Notes under the pieces: generated by a model
The model's input: the letters and a program-made list of their open reading frames with translations, nothing else
What the model was told of the DNA's origin: nothing
The model's database searches: none
Position numbers and translations under genes: made by a program
Shown: piece after piece, positions 22,441 to 54,990 of the stretch
Numbering within the stretch: the first letter of the stretch is position 1
Layout: each line of letters begins with the position of its first letter
From: Stichopus chloronotus
Taxonomy: Eukaryota > Echinodermata > Holothuroidea > Aspidochirotida > Stichopodidae
Length of the DNA: 64,000 nt
Direction: 5' to 3'
Assembly (NCBI GenBank): GCA_021234535.1
Contig: CM037848.1
Location: 9,934,444 to 9,998,443, forward strand

Positions 22441-22890
22441 ATAAAAAACCTATAATTATGTTAGATATGATAAAATACATACAAAAAAGCAAGTCTGGTA
22501 ACGCCTTGACGGTAACGCCGTGACCAAAGCCTTACTTTATGGCAAACACATGTTAAAATAATTAAACTGATAAAGTGGTAGAAAATGGTGATGGTAATAG
22601 TCAGAACGTATGTTAAACATATAGATATGAGTAATGATCTACACCAGTATTTTGAAGTACGAAATAAAAAAAATTATAGTTATGTTAGGTATGTCAAAAT
22701 ATATAAGAAAATATCAAAAAATATCTGGTATCGCCGTGACGGTAACGTCATGACCAAAGCGTTATATGCCGGCAAGCACACGTAAATTACGCTGATCAAA
22801 CACGGAGATGATATAGCAGTAAGAGAGTGTCTAGTACATCTGTGTATGAGTAATTTAGATGTTTTAACAAGTATTTTCATGAATCTTTTT
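22441..22890. repeat. Two-unit tandem duplication, ~230 bp period
   Basis: The block ctggta-cgcc-tgacggtaacg followed by tgaccaaagc and a glycosidic-like run of gcaa-cacatgt/gcacacgt occurs at 22495 and again at 22725. Flanking AT-rich sequence (ttatgttagatatg / ttatgttaggtatg) and a downstream atgagtaat block are in the same order. Only two clear units are seen. A weaker third relative may sit at 22320-22400. Confidence 0.6.
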
Positions 22891-25800
22891 AGGTGAGCAA
22901 GGTCCATTTTGGCCATCTGTTTAAAAATGGAAAACTTCGTTACTTAAGTACACTATACTCTTGTCAAAATTTAATCTCCACACGAAGCAGTCAAAAGATG
23001 TTAAAATGCTTAGCAAGACCTCGTGCATCAGAAATGACATGGACTGTGAAAGCCAAGTCAAGGAGTTACCAAAATACTTTCACGGCGTTACCAAAAAAGG
23101 TAAGGAAGTGACTTATTTCTAATAAGTATAATTAATGAACAATGGGAGATACTATAACTTTAGAGCATGGCGGTTGTAGACCTGAAGGAGTGGGTGTAAT
23201 TTGCATGATAAAAATTATTCCATTCCAATAAGTGAATCTCACACAAACTGAAAAATTGTGTCATTTAGGGTAACCACGTGACGCCGAGTCGGTCAAATTT
23301 TCATCCTTCAGTAATCGTCCATAAGGTCTAAGGAGGATACTGTACCAAAATAAAAAAAAACCTAAACCTAAAAATTGAAAACCTAAAAGCCATAATTATT
23401 TAAATGTTAAAATGTAGCACCATTTTGCATCTAGAATATCCTACTAAAGCAAACAGTTTCAAAACGGTTCACCCCTTCCCTTTGACCCCCTCCCCTGGAC
23501 AATCACTCATCCACAAGCCATTGTCAAACTGACCCCTCTACAATATACCTGAATAGCCTGGGCCCTGAGACATCTTAGATAAGCAAATATTCAAAAGGTA
23601 GAGAAAGCAACCATCTCCCTCCCCACCCCACCACCCCCCCCCCCCCCCGTCATCGTCCACTTGGTCATGCGTCTGTCTTACTGCTTCAAATATTCTGCTT
23701 CAAATATCCCTCCACTTCCAAAAAGTGATCGAAATAAAATCGGATACTTCTCATACAGTGACAATGAAGTTTAACTATATCTTCACCTATTTTACTGTCG
23801 GTAGTAAGTTTTTCTTCCTTTTGAGATATGTTGCGACGATTTTTTTCTCGAAATATCTGGGTGTGATAAGACAAGCCATTCACTAACATTTTTGGTTCTA
23901 TACATTCTTTCGCAGTGGCGGTCGAACCCGGAGGGAAGGGGGGGGGCAGAGGGAGGGATGGAACCCGATCTATAACTTAACAAAAATGACGGGCTTAAGG
24001 CATGTTTGGCTTCACCCACGCCTAAAAAGTGTTGGTGAAATAAATGATACGTAATTTAAAGTACAGACATGAGATCTATTAGTTAAAGTCTTGGTAAATA
24101 CTGCACAGAACACTTAACAAATGCAGTTTCCGACAGTCTCGACGACCTGAAAAACCAAACAATTTTTGGTATTTGAGCTCCTTGGCAACCAATGGTGTTG
24201 CTCCGCTAAAACAGTCCTACCTTCAACCCCCCCCCCCTTCCGGGGGCCAATCCCCTTTACTTTCCGCCTTAGTTGTTCTTTTATTAGCAGAACGTGTAAT
24301 TTGCTGCTGTTAAACTGTTGATTTTGGATGAAAATGTGATGGTTCAAAAATTGCTTTAAACTTTGGTTATGTTAGTATACTTTCAATGCAATATGGGACT
24401 GTGCGCACTGTAGGCCTAAATGTCGGCACTGAAGACCTTACACCCACACTCTGCAGTAAAGTAAAAAGTAGTCTAGCTACGCCCCTGACCATAAATTTCA
24501 TCACTTCACTGGGCTGACCATTAAAGTTACGATTTTGGACGGGGTTTAAGTGTAAGAGGTACACATATACAGAACGTAGCAGCCTTTATTGCCATATTCT
24601 ACCGATTCCTTCCTTTTAAGCGGAGTAAACACGCTGAAAAGAAGGAAACGGTGGGATAACATCATAATTGTCCTTGTATTTACAGTTTCCCCCCTGCACT
24701 GGCTTTTCCCGCACCGACAATACAGTTTTGACCTTTTTATACGTATACTCACTACAAGTATATTCAACGTTTGACGAAGTTACGTTTGAAAACAACATGT
24801 TCAGGACAGCGTGCAGAAATAAAGCCCGCTCATTTCCCCCATATGTTTCAACACTGTTCGAAAATTCCTAGGAGCTCAGAAATTTACCCATTAACACAAT
24901 ATGGGTTTTGTTTAAGGGTCGTTGTCACTAAACATGTATGACTTTGGCAAAAGCAGAACAATCAAAGACAGGCAAGTTCCCGTTTCGGGTTGCGTGACTT
25001 GCAAAATAACGTAAAAATGAATATAGATATGGAAATGGCGAACGAGGGCGAGGGAATAACCTCGAAAAAAAAAAGCAGCAGTCGTATCTAAATGGGAATA
25101 ATTACTTTCACAAGCATTTTCAGTTAGGGACTATGTCATTAGTTCCTGTTTCCTGCTCTTTTTTCCATGAAAGTTGTCCCAACACCGTTCTGCAAATTAA
25201 ATCTGAGAATCTCAGAACGACAACTGACAAAGGACATCTCCAGTGCCCAAGTCATGGAACGAATAGATCGTGATGATTTACGTGGAAACAGTGTTTCCTA
25301 TAGCTTCGGTGGGCCTCGTGGCGTGTGTGCAAGCTGTATAATCCTTCTTCTATACCCCTCGATAATTCATCCATCTTGCCCTGCTTCCTTCTCTTATCCT
25401 AATTCCTTATTCTGCTATGTCCTTCCGCTCCTCTTTTCTTTCTCCCTGCTCGTCTATTCACCATTCCCATCGCTCATCTCTCCTTCAACCATCCACCCCT
25501 TCCTCAATTCCCTCATTTTCCCTTCACTCATTTATTCTCTCCCTGTTTCTTCTTCTTTATTCGACCCATCCTGCTCCTCCCCCCTCCCATTCACTTGTTT
25601 CCCTAATTTCCTCTTCATCCATGCATCAGCCAATTGACCTTCCATCCTTATTCACTCCATCCTCGAGTCAAAATTTCGCCCTTACAGAAAGGACATTTCT
25701 CATTCTAGGTCATATAGTAGTTTGTATTGTAATCTAAGGCCCACTCACTTTGGCCGTTCTGCATATGATTAAATACCATCAGAAACCTTACATGTTTTTA

Positions 25801-26672
25801 AATGTAACCTTTGTTTGGTCTTCTTCTGTTTAAAACAAAATTAATTAACAAAATCATAAAACCACGGATGTTTCAAAAAGGTCACGTGTGGGATATCTGA
25901 ACGTCCTTGATGTAAAGGGGAGAAATTCTCAGGTACAACGTTTCCTCTGCTCTCATTCTTTTTTTCCTCTCATCAATCCATCATCTGCACTACCCATATT
26001 CATATCCTCCATATTCTCCCCCCCCCCCCCGTATCTCCCTGACATTTTTATTACCCCCTCCTACCTTGTATTTTTTTTTTATTCTATCGTTCTATCGTCT
26101 CAGGCATGACTCATCAGTCGACCTGTTAAGGGTTGAACCCAAAGCGTGTGATGTCATGCAGAAAAGCCCAAACCTTGTAACAAGTTGTATCTACATGGCA
26201 TGAACGGAACAAAAGGACAATCCATTCATCATAAATCGTAATAAAAAAGAAACCACCAGGTGGGAAATTTCCGTTTCTTTTTTGTTTTCTTCCAAGGAGA
26301 AATTGAAATACCACACAAATTGGCAGGAGACTGATTATGCATTATGCGATAATTACGAAAAATTAATTAACGGTTTTAATTAGAAGAAAGCATGTAAACT
26401 GCGAAATATGTTTTTCATCGAAAGGTTTCTTGAACGCGGCACATTTTCATCACCCGTCATAGAGTCGGTGCGCCGGATATGTCTTTTCTGCAAAATGTTC
26501 CCACAGGCAAACCAATGTTATTGCAAATCTTTTGCCTTACCAAAACGTTATCTGGATACACACGGAATTAACTTTTTTCTATTTCTTCTTATCGAAATAT
26601 TTTAAAGAAGATAACAGAGGTACCACTACTCCACAGTTAACGAAAAACCTGTTCACTTGTTCGTTTTTCTCC
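22891..26672. other. Intergenic stretch with C- and CT-rich tracts
   Basis: No gene supported. It includes a poly-C run near 23632-23648, a G run near 23940, a poly-C run near 24227, and a 300-bp pyrimidine-rich stretch at about 25340-25640 whose Ser/Pro/Leu-rich open frames are low-complexity artefacts. Confidence 0.4.
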
Positions 26673-27240
26673 TTAAAGTGGACCTAAAATCAAAAATTTA
26701 ACAAATATATTTTATAAAGCTTGAAAAAAGCATCAAAAAGTTTTAACTCCCATCTTCACAGGGCATTCCTGAGCTGAGATATAAAATGTTGAAGCCAATT
26801 CACTAAATTCAAAATGGTAGATTGCGCGATAATTTGTGATGTCATTCTTGTACTACTCAAATTGCCATCTTTGTTTTACTTTGTTTCTTCGAACGCCATC
26901 ACACATTGCTCCAAAATGCGATCATTGTTTTATGGTTATAGGGTGACTGGGCTATAATAGCCCTCTCCTTACAACATGGCTGACAAAGAAACAGTAATTG
27001 TGTCAAGGTCAAACAAACATTTTAATTTCAAAAGGAAACAAAAGCAGGTAATGTGAGTTGTACAAGAAGGCCATCACAGGCTATTACGCAATCAATGATT
27101 CCAAATTTAATGAATAAATTTCAACATTTTATATCTCAGCTCAGGAATGTCCAATAAAGATGGGAGTTGGAACATTTTGATGCATTTTTCATGTTTTGTA
27201 ACATATATTTTTGACAATTTTGACTTTAGGTCCACTTTAA
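26673..27240. mobile_element. 568-bp MITE with ~125-bp terminal inverted repeats and TTAA ends
   Basis: The left arm begins TTAAAGTGGACCTAAA, and the right end is its complement TTTAGGTCCACTTTAA. The arms remain similar for about 125 bp, through blocks such as ctgagctgagatataaaat at the inner side. The TTAA at both ends fits a TTAA target duplication as used by piggyBac or Kolobok transposons. There is no coding capacity. A diverged relative lies at 51648-52235. Confidence 0.8.
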
Positions 27241-30200
27241 AATTAAAACTAAAAGGTAACCCCTTAGAATGTTCACCTTGTTATATTGTGACACTTAACG
27301 TGAAAAATCCCCCTTCTACTACTCCTGCACATCTTACTCTCGCGCCAAACAAATATATTTTATACATATTCATAGGACACTATCAACGCAAGAAGCCCAC
27401 AGTGTTTCGTTTTTGCTTGCGTAAAAATGAACACGCAACTTCTTTCTTTCTCATCCTATGTGGAAGATATGGATGTGACGTTTCGCGTCATTACAAAGAA
27501 AATTATGGATGCCTCAGTGAGTCATGGTTGGTTAATGAGACGTGTTTCCTGACGTTCCGCTTCAGAACTCTCAGTCTGTTATTATCGCATAATGTTGTCT
27601 TATTAAATACTCGTTTTGTTTTCCTTTTAATTAATCTGTTTGGCTCGGTTTGAGGGCTTCAGTTTTGTTTTGATTTTTAGTGTGAGTAAATGAACATGCG
27701 TGCGTGCATGACGGTGTAAAAGTATGTGTGAAGGGAGCGAGGGAGGAAAGGTACGTAAGTGATTTGGTTGACAAGGTTCCGAAGAGAAAGTTCCACTGCT
27801 CTGGAAGTGTAAGTGATAGATTTGTGACGTTAATGTGGTTATTTTTGAGGTTATCTCAACAATGTGTTATATTTTTTCTGAGCTTTTTTCCACCAGATTA
27901 TTCAAATCACGATTGTTATGATCAGAGAATGTGACTGAAAAATATTTCCCAACTGTATTGTATTGCACTTATATTGTAGAGAATAATTTAAATAATTTAA
28001 CGACGTGTGCCTTTCAACGCGCGGCGCTGTTCAAAGTGAATTTCCTAGGCTACCGTGTATGGTTACCACAGCAGAATGAATAATTTTACTTCTTCCTTCC
28101 ACTCACCGAATCCATAGTTTTGTTCTTTAAGGTTTCAGATTATTCTCGCGAGAAAAGGCAAAGATTTCCTGATATACCTGACAGGGTTAGGTTATGATCA
28201 AAGACATTAGGAAACTAGGTCAGGGAATACAAGTCTTATGACTGACATGCATGATATCATGTTATGGATTGGATGTTCTCAGTGTTCTACATCTGCATGA
28301 AACCTTTTTTGGAAGTTTTTGTTGTTAAAGAGATCCACGACCTATGAATCAGATTTATTTAGCTCTATGCAACGTCACCGGCCGGTATGGGGGCGGGAGG
28401 GGACGCAACGCACTTAGCGGGAACTGGCATAGCGGGAAATGGTGGGAAGGTAACATACCGGTAGCAGGGCTGCTATAGATGTAACAAGCTCAAAATTCCA
28501 TTTTCTTTCATTTAACTGAACGTAAAGCTGTTTCTGTAGCCCTCTTTGTATTCGAATCTTTCTCAGTGTGAAAGACTCATTAAAAGATATGAACTACCAG
28601 TATGAGAAAATAAGATGGTACTGCATAGACTTTGCACTCTTCTCAGTTAAGTGTAACACGTGTAAAATTTCTCCTTGTTTTTCCTCAAACAGAACCAGGG
28701 TATGCACAAACGAGTTGTACCGAAACTCTTGGTTTTGGTAACGTTAGCCTACATTGTGTCAAATTTGTTCTTTTAAATGCATATATCTGTTGACCACTTT
28801 GAGGTACACACCATGGTGCGGTGCCATGTACGTTAGCTTTTCAAGTGTGTCAGAAACACAGAAATGGCGAAATATCACCAGGCATGAGGCTTAATTTAAA
28901 CAAAATTCTGTTTTATTCAAAACTCGAAAATAATTTAAAAAAAAAAACGTAACGACATTGAATTAGTGAAATCGGATGAGTCGGTTTGCTGCCATTCTTG
29001 CATTATCACACGACAGTATCTGCCAACACCCAAACACGGAGAACGAAGACAGCTTACAGATCAACGTGGTGACTTTTTTAGCCCCCATAAAGAGGTAGAA
29101 GGTCATGTCAATGGGTACTTGTACATTGTTAAAACCTACACGGCTTTTCATCCGCAGTAAACTAGCCTGTCACTCGGTCCATAGGCATACGTATACGATC
29201 ATGAAAATTGAGCGACGGAACAATTCAAACTAAGAAATCTTCAATAATTTTCTGCGAATGAAACCCCGTAAGGACAGTTTGCTTCAAATGAGACAAAGAA
29301 CCGGAACTGCTGTCGAATCTAAATTGTATGATATCACCAGCCAATGTTAAACAATTGTCAGATGTAAAGAGAACAGAAATTAAAAAAAAAATTCATGCAA
29401 ACAAAGAGTTGTCATTGAAGTTGAGAAGAATCGACTATTGTGTCTCTCTTTTTTTTTTTTCAATTTGGCACACATTGACCGAACATAGCATGTGACGACT
29501 TGCAGTCTTAATGTGAATGCAAATAATGACTGATAACATGTAATTATGTCATTTTACTATAGAAATAGGTTCACATTTTATTAGAGCAAAATCGTTGAAT
29601 TTTTTAACAACGTTAAAAGAAATTCTTACTTTCGTAGCCTTAGTATAGGCTTTCCTTATCATTTTGGTTGCAACAATACTGCATCATCAGCGTCAAATAA
29701 CCAACAGTGGGCCCTCAACTTTGATGTTTACCGCCTCGACCCTTCCCCCACCACCTCGCAATTTCTCCTCAAACCAGTTTGTCAAGGTTATTCCCCTACC
29801 CGCGAGTTCGTCCCAAAATGGAAGTCGTTTCGCCACGAAGTACCTACCAGTTCCCCAACCCCCCTTCCCCCTCCCTTTTTTTTACTGTCGTTGTGATAGT
29901 TTTCAATTACAATTTTCACTACAGCAAAAACAGTTTTGCACGATAGCAAAAGCTGTTAAGAAGACCAGGAAGGTAAGTTGTGGAGAAAAAAAAGTGAAGA
30001 CTTATACTAGTATGCCGCCACCATTTCTATAATAAAGAAAATATGATTGTGTTCAGATTATTTTGTGCTCAACGGCCGTTCCAGTTTAAGCTAATGAACA
30101 AGTTCAATTATACCTCACTGTTTTAAGATATCTGATTTGAGTATTTCTTTTTCCAAATACACTTGTCTTTTTGTCAATGAATTAAAATGTTGACTTTTAA

Positions 30201-30397
30201 CTTTGAATATAGTATGTCACTGTAAGTTAAGAAAGAATGAAACGCATGAAGAAAGCAATGAACAGAAGAGACGCAACATGAAATGTAAAATCACTTACCA
30301 AACTCAACTCAAGTTAATATAATACCTCAATGACAAAAGATCAAATGACAGTTTCAATTCATTCCTTCACTTCTCACATAATGCAACCATCAGATTA
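27241..30397. other. Intergenic stretch
   Basis: No gene supported. The 122-codon frame at 29664-30032 has no recognisable domain and is Pro/Ser-rich by composition. Confidence 0.4.
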
Positions 30398-30490
30398 GGA
30401 GGCGAACTGGTCTAATCTTGGGACGAACAGGTAGTTCTTGGGGCGAACCGGTAAACCACATGGGGCGAACTGGTTACTTGGGGAGAACAT
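30398..30490. repeat. Short ~20-bp minisatellite
   Basis: Four to five imperfect units of the type ggggcgaactggt plus 5-9 variable bases. It reads as a repeated MGRTG peptide in one frame but has no coding context. Confidence 0.65.
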
Positions 30491-33178
30491 GTATGGGGGT
30501 CAAACGACCAGTTAACAACTTTAGTCATTGGACGAAAGGGAAAAGAGACACGAATGCGCAGTCCGGGTCAAATGTACACTTTTTTTTAGGTGAAAGTTGT
30601 CGCTATCCTAGACTTGGAAGTATTGTGGTAACTGTTCATGTAGATGCATAGATCAACGGAAAAAATGTATAACAAAAACAAACAAAAATAAATGAAATCG
30701 TTGGGGACTTTTTGTTTTGACGAGTCCAAGTATATCATGATGGCTCACTTAACTGGTATCTTTTCATCCGGGTTACTTTTGTTGCTTTGTCCTTTGATGA
30801 CGTCGATGCCTTAGTCTCCAAGAGCTAACGTTACACGAGAGAGGGGAATGTTATGATTGCTATGATGATTGCAATAATGTCGAATATAGATAAATGGATT
30901 GAATCATTGACAGTTTCCATATAAGGTTGCAAATCGCATTTGTGAGTAACCCTTATACAGCACAAACGCCACTTTGGATTTCCCCTTACGTTGTTCGCCT
31001 ATAGATGTTTTGCAAGTTTTATCAGCGGTGTGTTACTGGACGGCTATTTTTTTTTTTTTTTCGATTTTCGATTTGCGGGTGCTTCAAGTCTAGCTAACAT
31101 CGAATGCCGATGTTCTTGCTCCCAAGATGATTAAAACATATCGCTGACTATAGTAGTGAACCGATAAAGGTCCTTCTCTACATTTTTACTTTTAGATGCA
31201 ATTGTTGACAATTCTTCACTTTTCTGTTTATTCCATGAGCTAAGCTTCCCCCTTGGTGTGTCAAATTACCATTAATTGTTCTAAGAATTGTTTCTCATCT
31301 CATCATATTATTATTCCTATCAATCGTAACATGATCGGTTGACCTCTTTAAGGTCAGGAAACTCGCTGGCCACTCGGGATACTTTATCTCCATCTAACTA
31401 GACGGAAAACCCCATAGAGTTAACATATTACTGTATAAAAGCTTGTGACCTCATATAATGGAGAAGAAAACACAACATTTAGCCTGCAAAACAAAAAAGA
31501 ACGAAGAATTCATCAGAAAAAGAAAACGAATCTGTTCCTGTGGGTACCATAACAGAGTCCTAGATTTTTACTCTTCATCACACTCCTGTTTGCTTCTCTA
31601 AAAAGTGCATGGTACAATTGACGATGGTAGTTTTGCCTACATCCACGCGCATTTTGAAGCCGTAGGTCCCATGTAACAACTTTCCTTCCAACAACGTACT
31701 TACCCATTATAACTCTCTTTCAAACGCAAGACAACATGATTTAGGATTAGCTAGCTAACTGTAGTTACTGACTTCATTGTACCTTCTTTTTGTGGTTTCA
31801 TTACGTTTGTATTTGTAGATAGTAATCACGTGATCTTTTCTAACTTTTTTTTTATTTTATTAACTTTCAGTAGTTTTAAGTGTTAACCTTTGTTACGATT
31901 TAGGTATGCCTGTGTATTTATGCTTATCTTGTCATATTCCTCTTATTCTTTGATGCTTTTCAATTCAACTTTTATTAGCATTGTTTTTTTTTTACTCTTT
32001 AAAAGGCCTAGCGCTTTACTAAGATAAGCGCTCCATAAATATTGGATAGAAGGGAGATGGTAGGTGTAACAAGGCCAAATTACATCAATGCATTGGATAC
32101 AGTTATGAATGCTTCGTGCATGTATTCTCTTTCCGATTGACTGCTTCGTATGTTCCCTTTGCGATTTATTCTGGAGACATCTGTAACATTATTTGCATCT
32201 CGATATTTTTCAAAAGGTGGTACACATTTCCAGAAGGGTTATATATTCTACGGAATATGGAATATATCTGGAAGGCATAACGTTAATAAAAACTTAGAAA
32301 CTACAGAGGTACCGGTCCTTCATCAGCTCTTGAAAGGAAATTTCACCAATTTTTGACTCAAACTTCACAATTTTGCTGTTTAATGACAACTTCATAACAT
32401 TCTCGATGAAGTCCCCGGGTATATATAGACTAGTATTTAAAGATTCTACATTAGATTTATGTGGATTTATTGCAGACTCATAAGCACTCATTATAATGGC
32501 AATATTAATGCATGCGGGGATTTGCGCCATTTTTGTTTCAAAAGCCAATCGACATCAAAAGTGACGAGGTGTGTTTAAAATGTCCTACAGATTTAAAAAA
32601 GGAGTTCTCGACAACTCTTTAAATAAATGTTCAAATGTCGTTTCCAGAATCCACCCTAAACAGAGGAATCTAAATTCCTCATTAATCACGTTACTTGTAA
32701 TTCTTCGAGACTGACCTTGCATGCTGCTGGTTTAGCTTCACTTTCAGTTACTGGAAGTTTACAACTTGAAGTTACATTTTGAAGATACGTTGACAGTGCT
32801 CGGACAGTTTTCAAATGCACAACGTTTGTTCATGCTAAGGTTCGGTTTGAGATCAAGTATTTTGTAAACACATGCCCAGTAAGTGACTATAGGAGTGAAA
32901 CGCATGCATTCGTGCTCTTGAACCTTTTCGTTATGCATCAAAATCACTTTTTCGAGAAAGACTTATTTGCATGATGAGCAGCTGTACTATCAGATTTAGG
33001 GGTTGTTGTAGTCTCGACTAGGCACCAACATCTATGGTACCATACGGAAGGGGGTGGTTCGTTCGGAAGCTTACCGAATGTGTATAATCAGACAATTTGT
33101 AGCGGACTGGTTATAAGGAAATATTGCTTTTGAAACGCACCAACAGTGGGATACAATGAAATTAACCTTTAACTATTG
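30491..33178. other. Intergenic stretch
   Basis: No gene or clear repeat supported. AT-rich with homopolymer T tracts. Confidence 0.4.
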
Positions 33179-33747
33179 TTAAAGAACGTGTGACATGCTT
33201 CCAAAAAAGAGCTTCCTTCATGCAAACATTACAAAGTAAAACCCTCAGTGAAAATCAGTTGGAATTTTGTTTATATCTATTACCGTTTTTGAGATATGAC
33301 TTATCAAAGTTTGAAGAAAATACAAAACAGATGACGTGGAGTGTTGCACAGTGTCAGTTTTTCTTTTGTTAACCCTATATATTTTGCCTCTTAATTACTT
33401 AATTACTGAGTTTCACATTGGTGAGTGATATCGATATTTTTGAAGGAGAAAATACATGCTTCCAAATTAAAACCCTCTGGGCATATAAAATTCTCAAATG
33501 ACCTTGAAATAAAGGTTACATATACAAAGGATTAACATAAGACATATCCTGGGAGTCCCTCTCCTGACATCACAAATTTGCATATTTAGTCAATGTTTAT
33601 TCATGACACAGCTGTGAGACACTAATTTGCCTGTAAATTTGTCAATTTTTGACGGATTTTGACGCAATTTGTGGCTATTTTCAACATTTTGAATGCCTAA
33701 TGCACCCATTACCTCAAAATGTCATTTTCATGTCACCAGACCTTTAA
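33179..33747. mobile_element. 569-bp MITE with TTAA ends (second family)
   Basis: The left end TTAAAGAACGTGTGACATG pairs with the complement of the right end, which reads TTAAAGGTCTGGTGACATG, 14-16 of 19 matching. An internal block acatgcttccaaa with aaaaccctc is repeated at about 33456, suggesting internal duplication. It is the same length as the 26673-27240 element and has the same TTAAAG start, but the arm sequence differs. No coding capacity. Confidence 0.5.
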
Positions 33748-35426
33748 GCCATTCAGTCTCACCGTGCAATAGACATCAGCAACAGTTTTATCTCCTCAAA
33801 GGTTATGTACAATATGAGCTATGAAAGATGCATCTTTTATCCTATTTTGTAAGACTGGGTGAACATATTATTCTTGAGCAACAAATAACCGAATTTCTAC
33901 CTGTGACGAACAATTTCTTCTTTCTAGAAAAAAAGAAAGAAAATGTTGCCTCATTATGAAGAAACTATCATTATTTGTCCACATTTTTTTTTTTTTTTTT
34001 TTTTTGCTTTTGTAATAAAAACGCAATACTTGCCGTTAAGTTAGAGAGCAGCTCGCTGATAAGTTGGACCACACAAAAAAACAAATTGAATTATCTATCT
34101 GCTAACGGCCATGTAAAGAAAAACGACGAGGAAAAGAAAATGCAAACAACATGCTTTATATTTCAAAGTTCATTACCGTACGTTCTGCAAGTATCGCATC
34201 AATAAACATTGTGAAAAGCGAAAACATTTGATACAGCGCTCAAAATTACGGAAGTAATTCAAAGGTGCATTAAAAAGATAAACAATGAAATGCAAAAATT
34301 AAAGAAAACACAATACAAATTGAGGAAAAGTCTCATAAAAGTTTTAAGAGTGTTTAAGTTTCTTTTCCTAAAAATATCGATGGACGCCTGGATGGACTTA
34401 ACATCTTCGGGGAGTTTTCCACATTTTAGGATTAATTAGGATAATCATTTCGACATTCAATCGTGGCCGTCGTTTTAGAATTAATTTTAGAATAAAAAAA
34501 AAGATTAATTTTAGAATTAATCTTCTGGCAACACTGCTACAAAACTGCAGATACAAATCACTAGACGATACCATAATTTACACTACATTAATAGTTTAAT
34601 TCACTACAACAGGAGCTCCTACGATGCCGATACGATTTCTATGTCACAGTTACATAACACCTTTCACCAACCGTTTGCAACCTTCTGCTATCACGTGACA
34701 TTGCTACCCTTTACACCTTAATTAGTATGCTTCTGCCGTGGTTATGATAGCACTTCGAAAAGTAACTATGCCACCGCTAGTAGTTCCTGTATCGATATTA
34801 CTATACTTCCGGTACGCTACAACAACTTCATGCAGGCAATTTAAAAAAACAAGGCACCATGTTTGGTTGTTATCCACAGATTAGTTATATTTCACTTTAA
34901 GAAGTCACCTTATTGATCCTAATTAGCAATGAAACAAAGGATCGACACTTGGTATTATTTATTTATATTTGCCATATTTCATATCAATACATAAACTATT
35001 TATAAATATATCCTGGGACATCGTTGCTTGCACACCTTCTATCAACGTGGGCTATTTACGGCTAACACACGATGATTACAACAGCACACGTCACACGTTC
35101 TCATTATAGACCGTTTGTTTCAACTGGGATGCACATCGCTAAACACCCACCCATTCGGCATCATCAGTTACATCAAGTACCCAAAGTGCATGGACGTCAG
35201 TGAAAAAAAAAAAAAGGCTGAACTCTTCTCGCCGGCAAATTTCAATAAATGCAGACCCACCGTTACAAAAGCATCACAGTCAGAATCAACAGCAGCGATA
35301 AAGAAGACCAAGAGATGCGATACCATTTAGGATTTCATAAAAGGGAGAAAAACTGACAAACTCATAAGACAAATTGGAATAATTGTCACTGTTATAAATT
35401 TTAAGCTAAGTAATTTTTGGAAGAGA
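33748..35426. other. Intergenic / upstream of the Kunitz-antistasin gene
   Basis: No gene supported. A long T run lies at about 33984-34006. The stretch just before 35427 should contain the promoter and 5' UTR of the plus-strand secreted inhibitor. Confidence 0.4.
35334..35398 (+). promoter_or_regulatory. Candidate core promoter of the secreted inhibitor gene
   Basis: Two TATA-like elements lie upstream of the start codon: cataaaag near 35335 and ttataaatt near 35391. The first would leave a ~60-nt 5' UTR, the second almost none, so the first is more plausible. TATA-like strings are common in this AT-rich sequence, so support is weak. Confidence 0.25.

Positions 35427-54990
<19,564 letters not shown>

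Noticed and set aside
23913..24487. hAT transposon with ends cagtggcg ... gcccctg
   Set aside because: Both ends look hAT-like individually, but inner arms differ and the 8-bp flanks (ttctttcg, accataaa) do not match, so a single complete element is not supported.
25167..25637. 156-codon Ser/Pro/Leu-rich frame
   Set aside because: Half of it is a CT-rich low-complexity tract readable in several frames.
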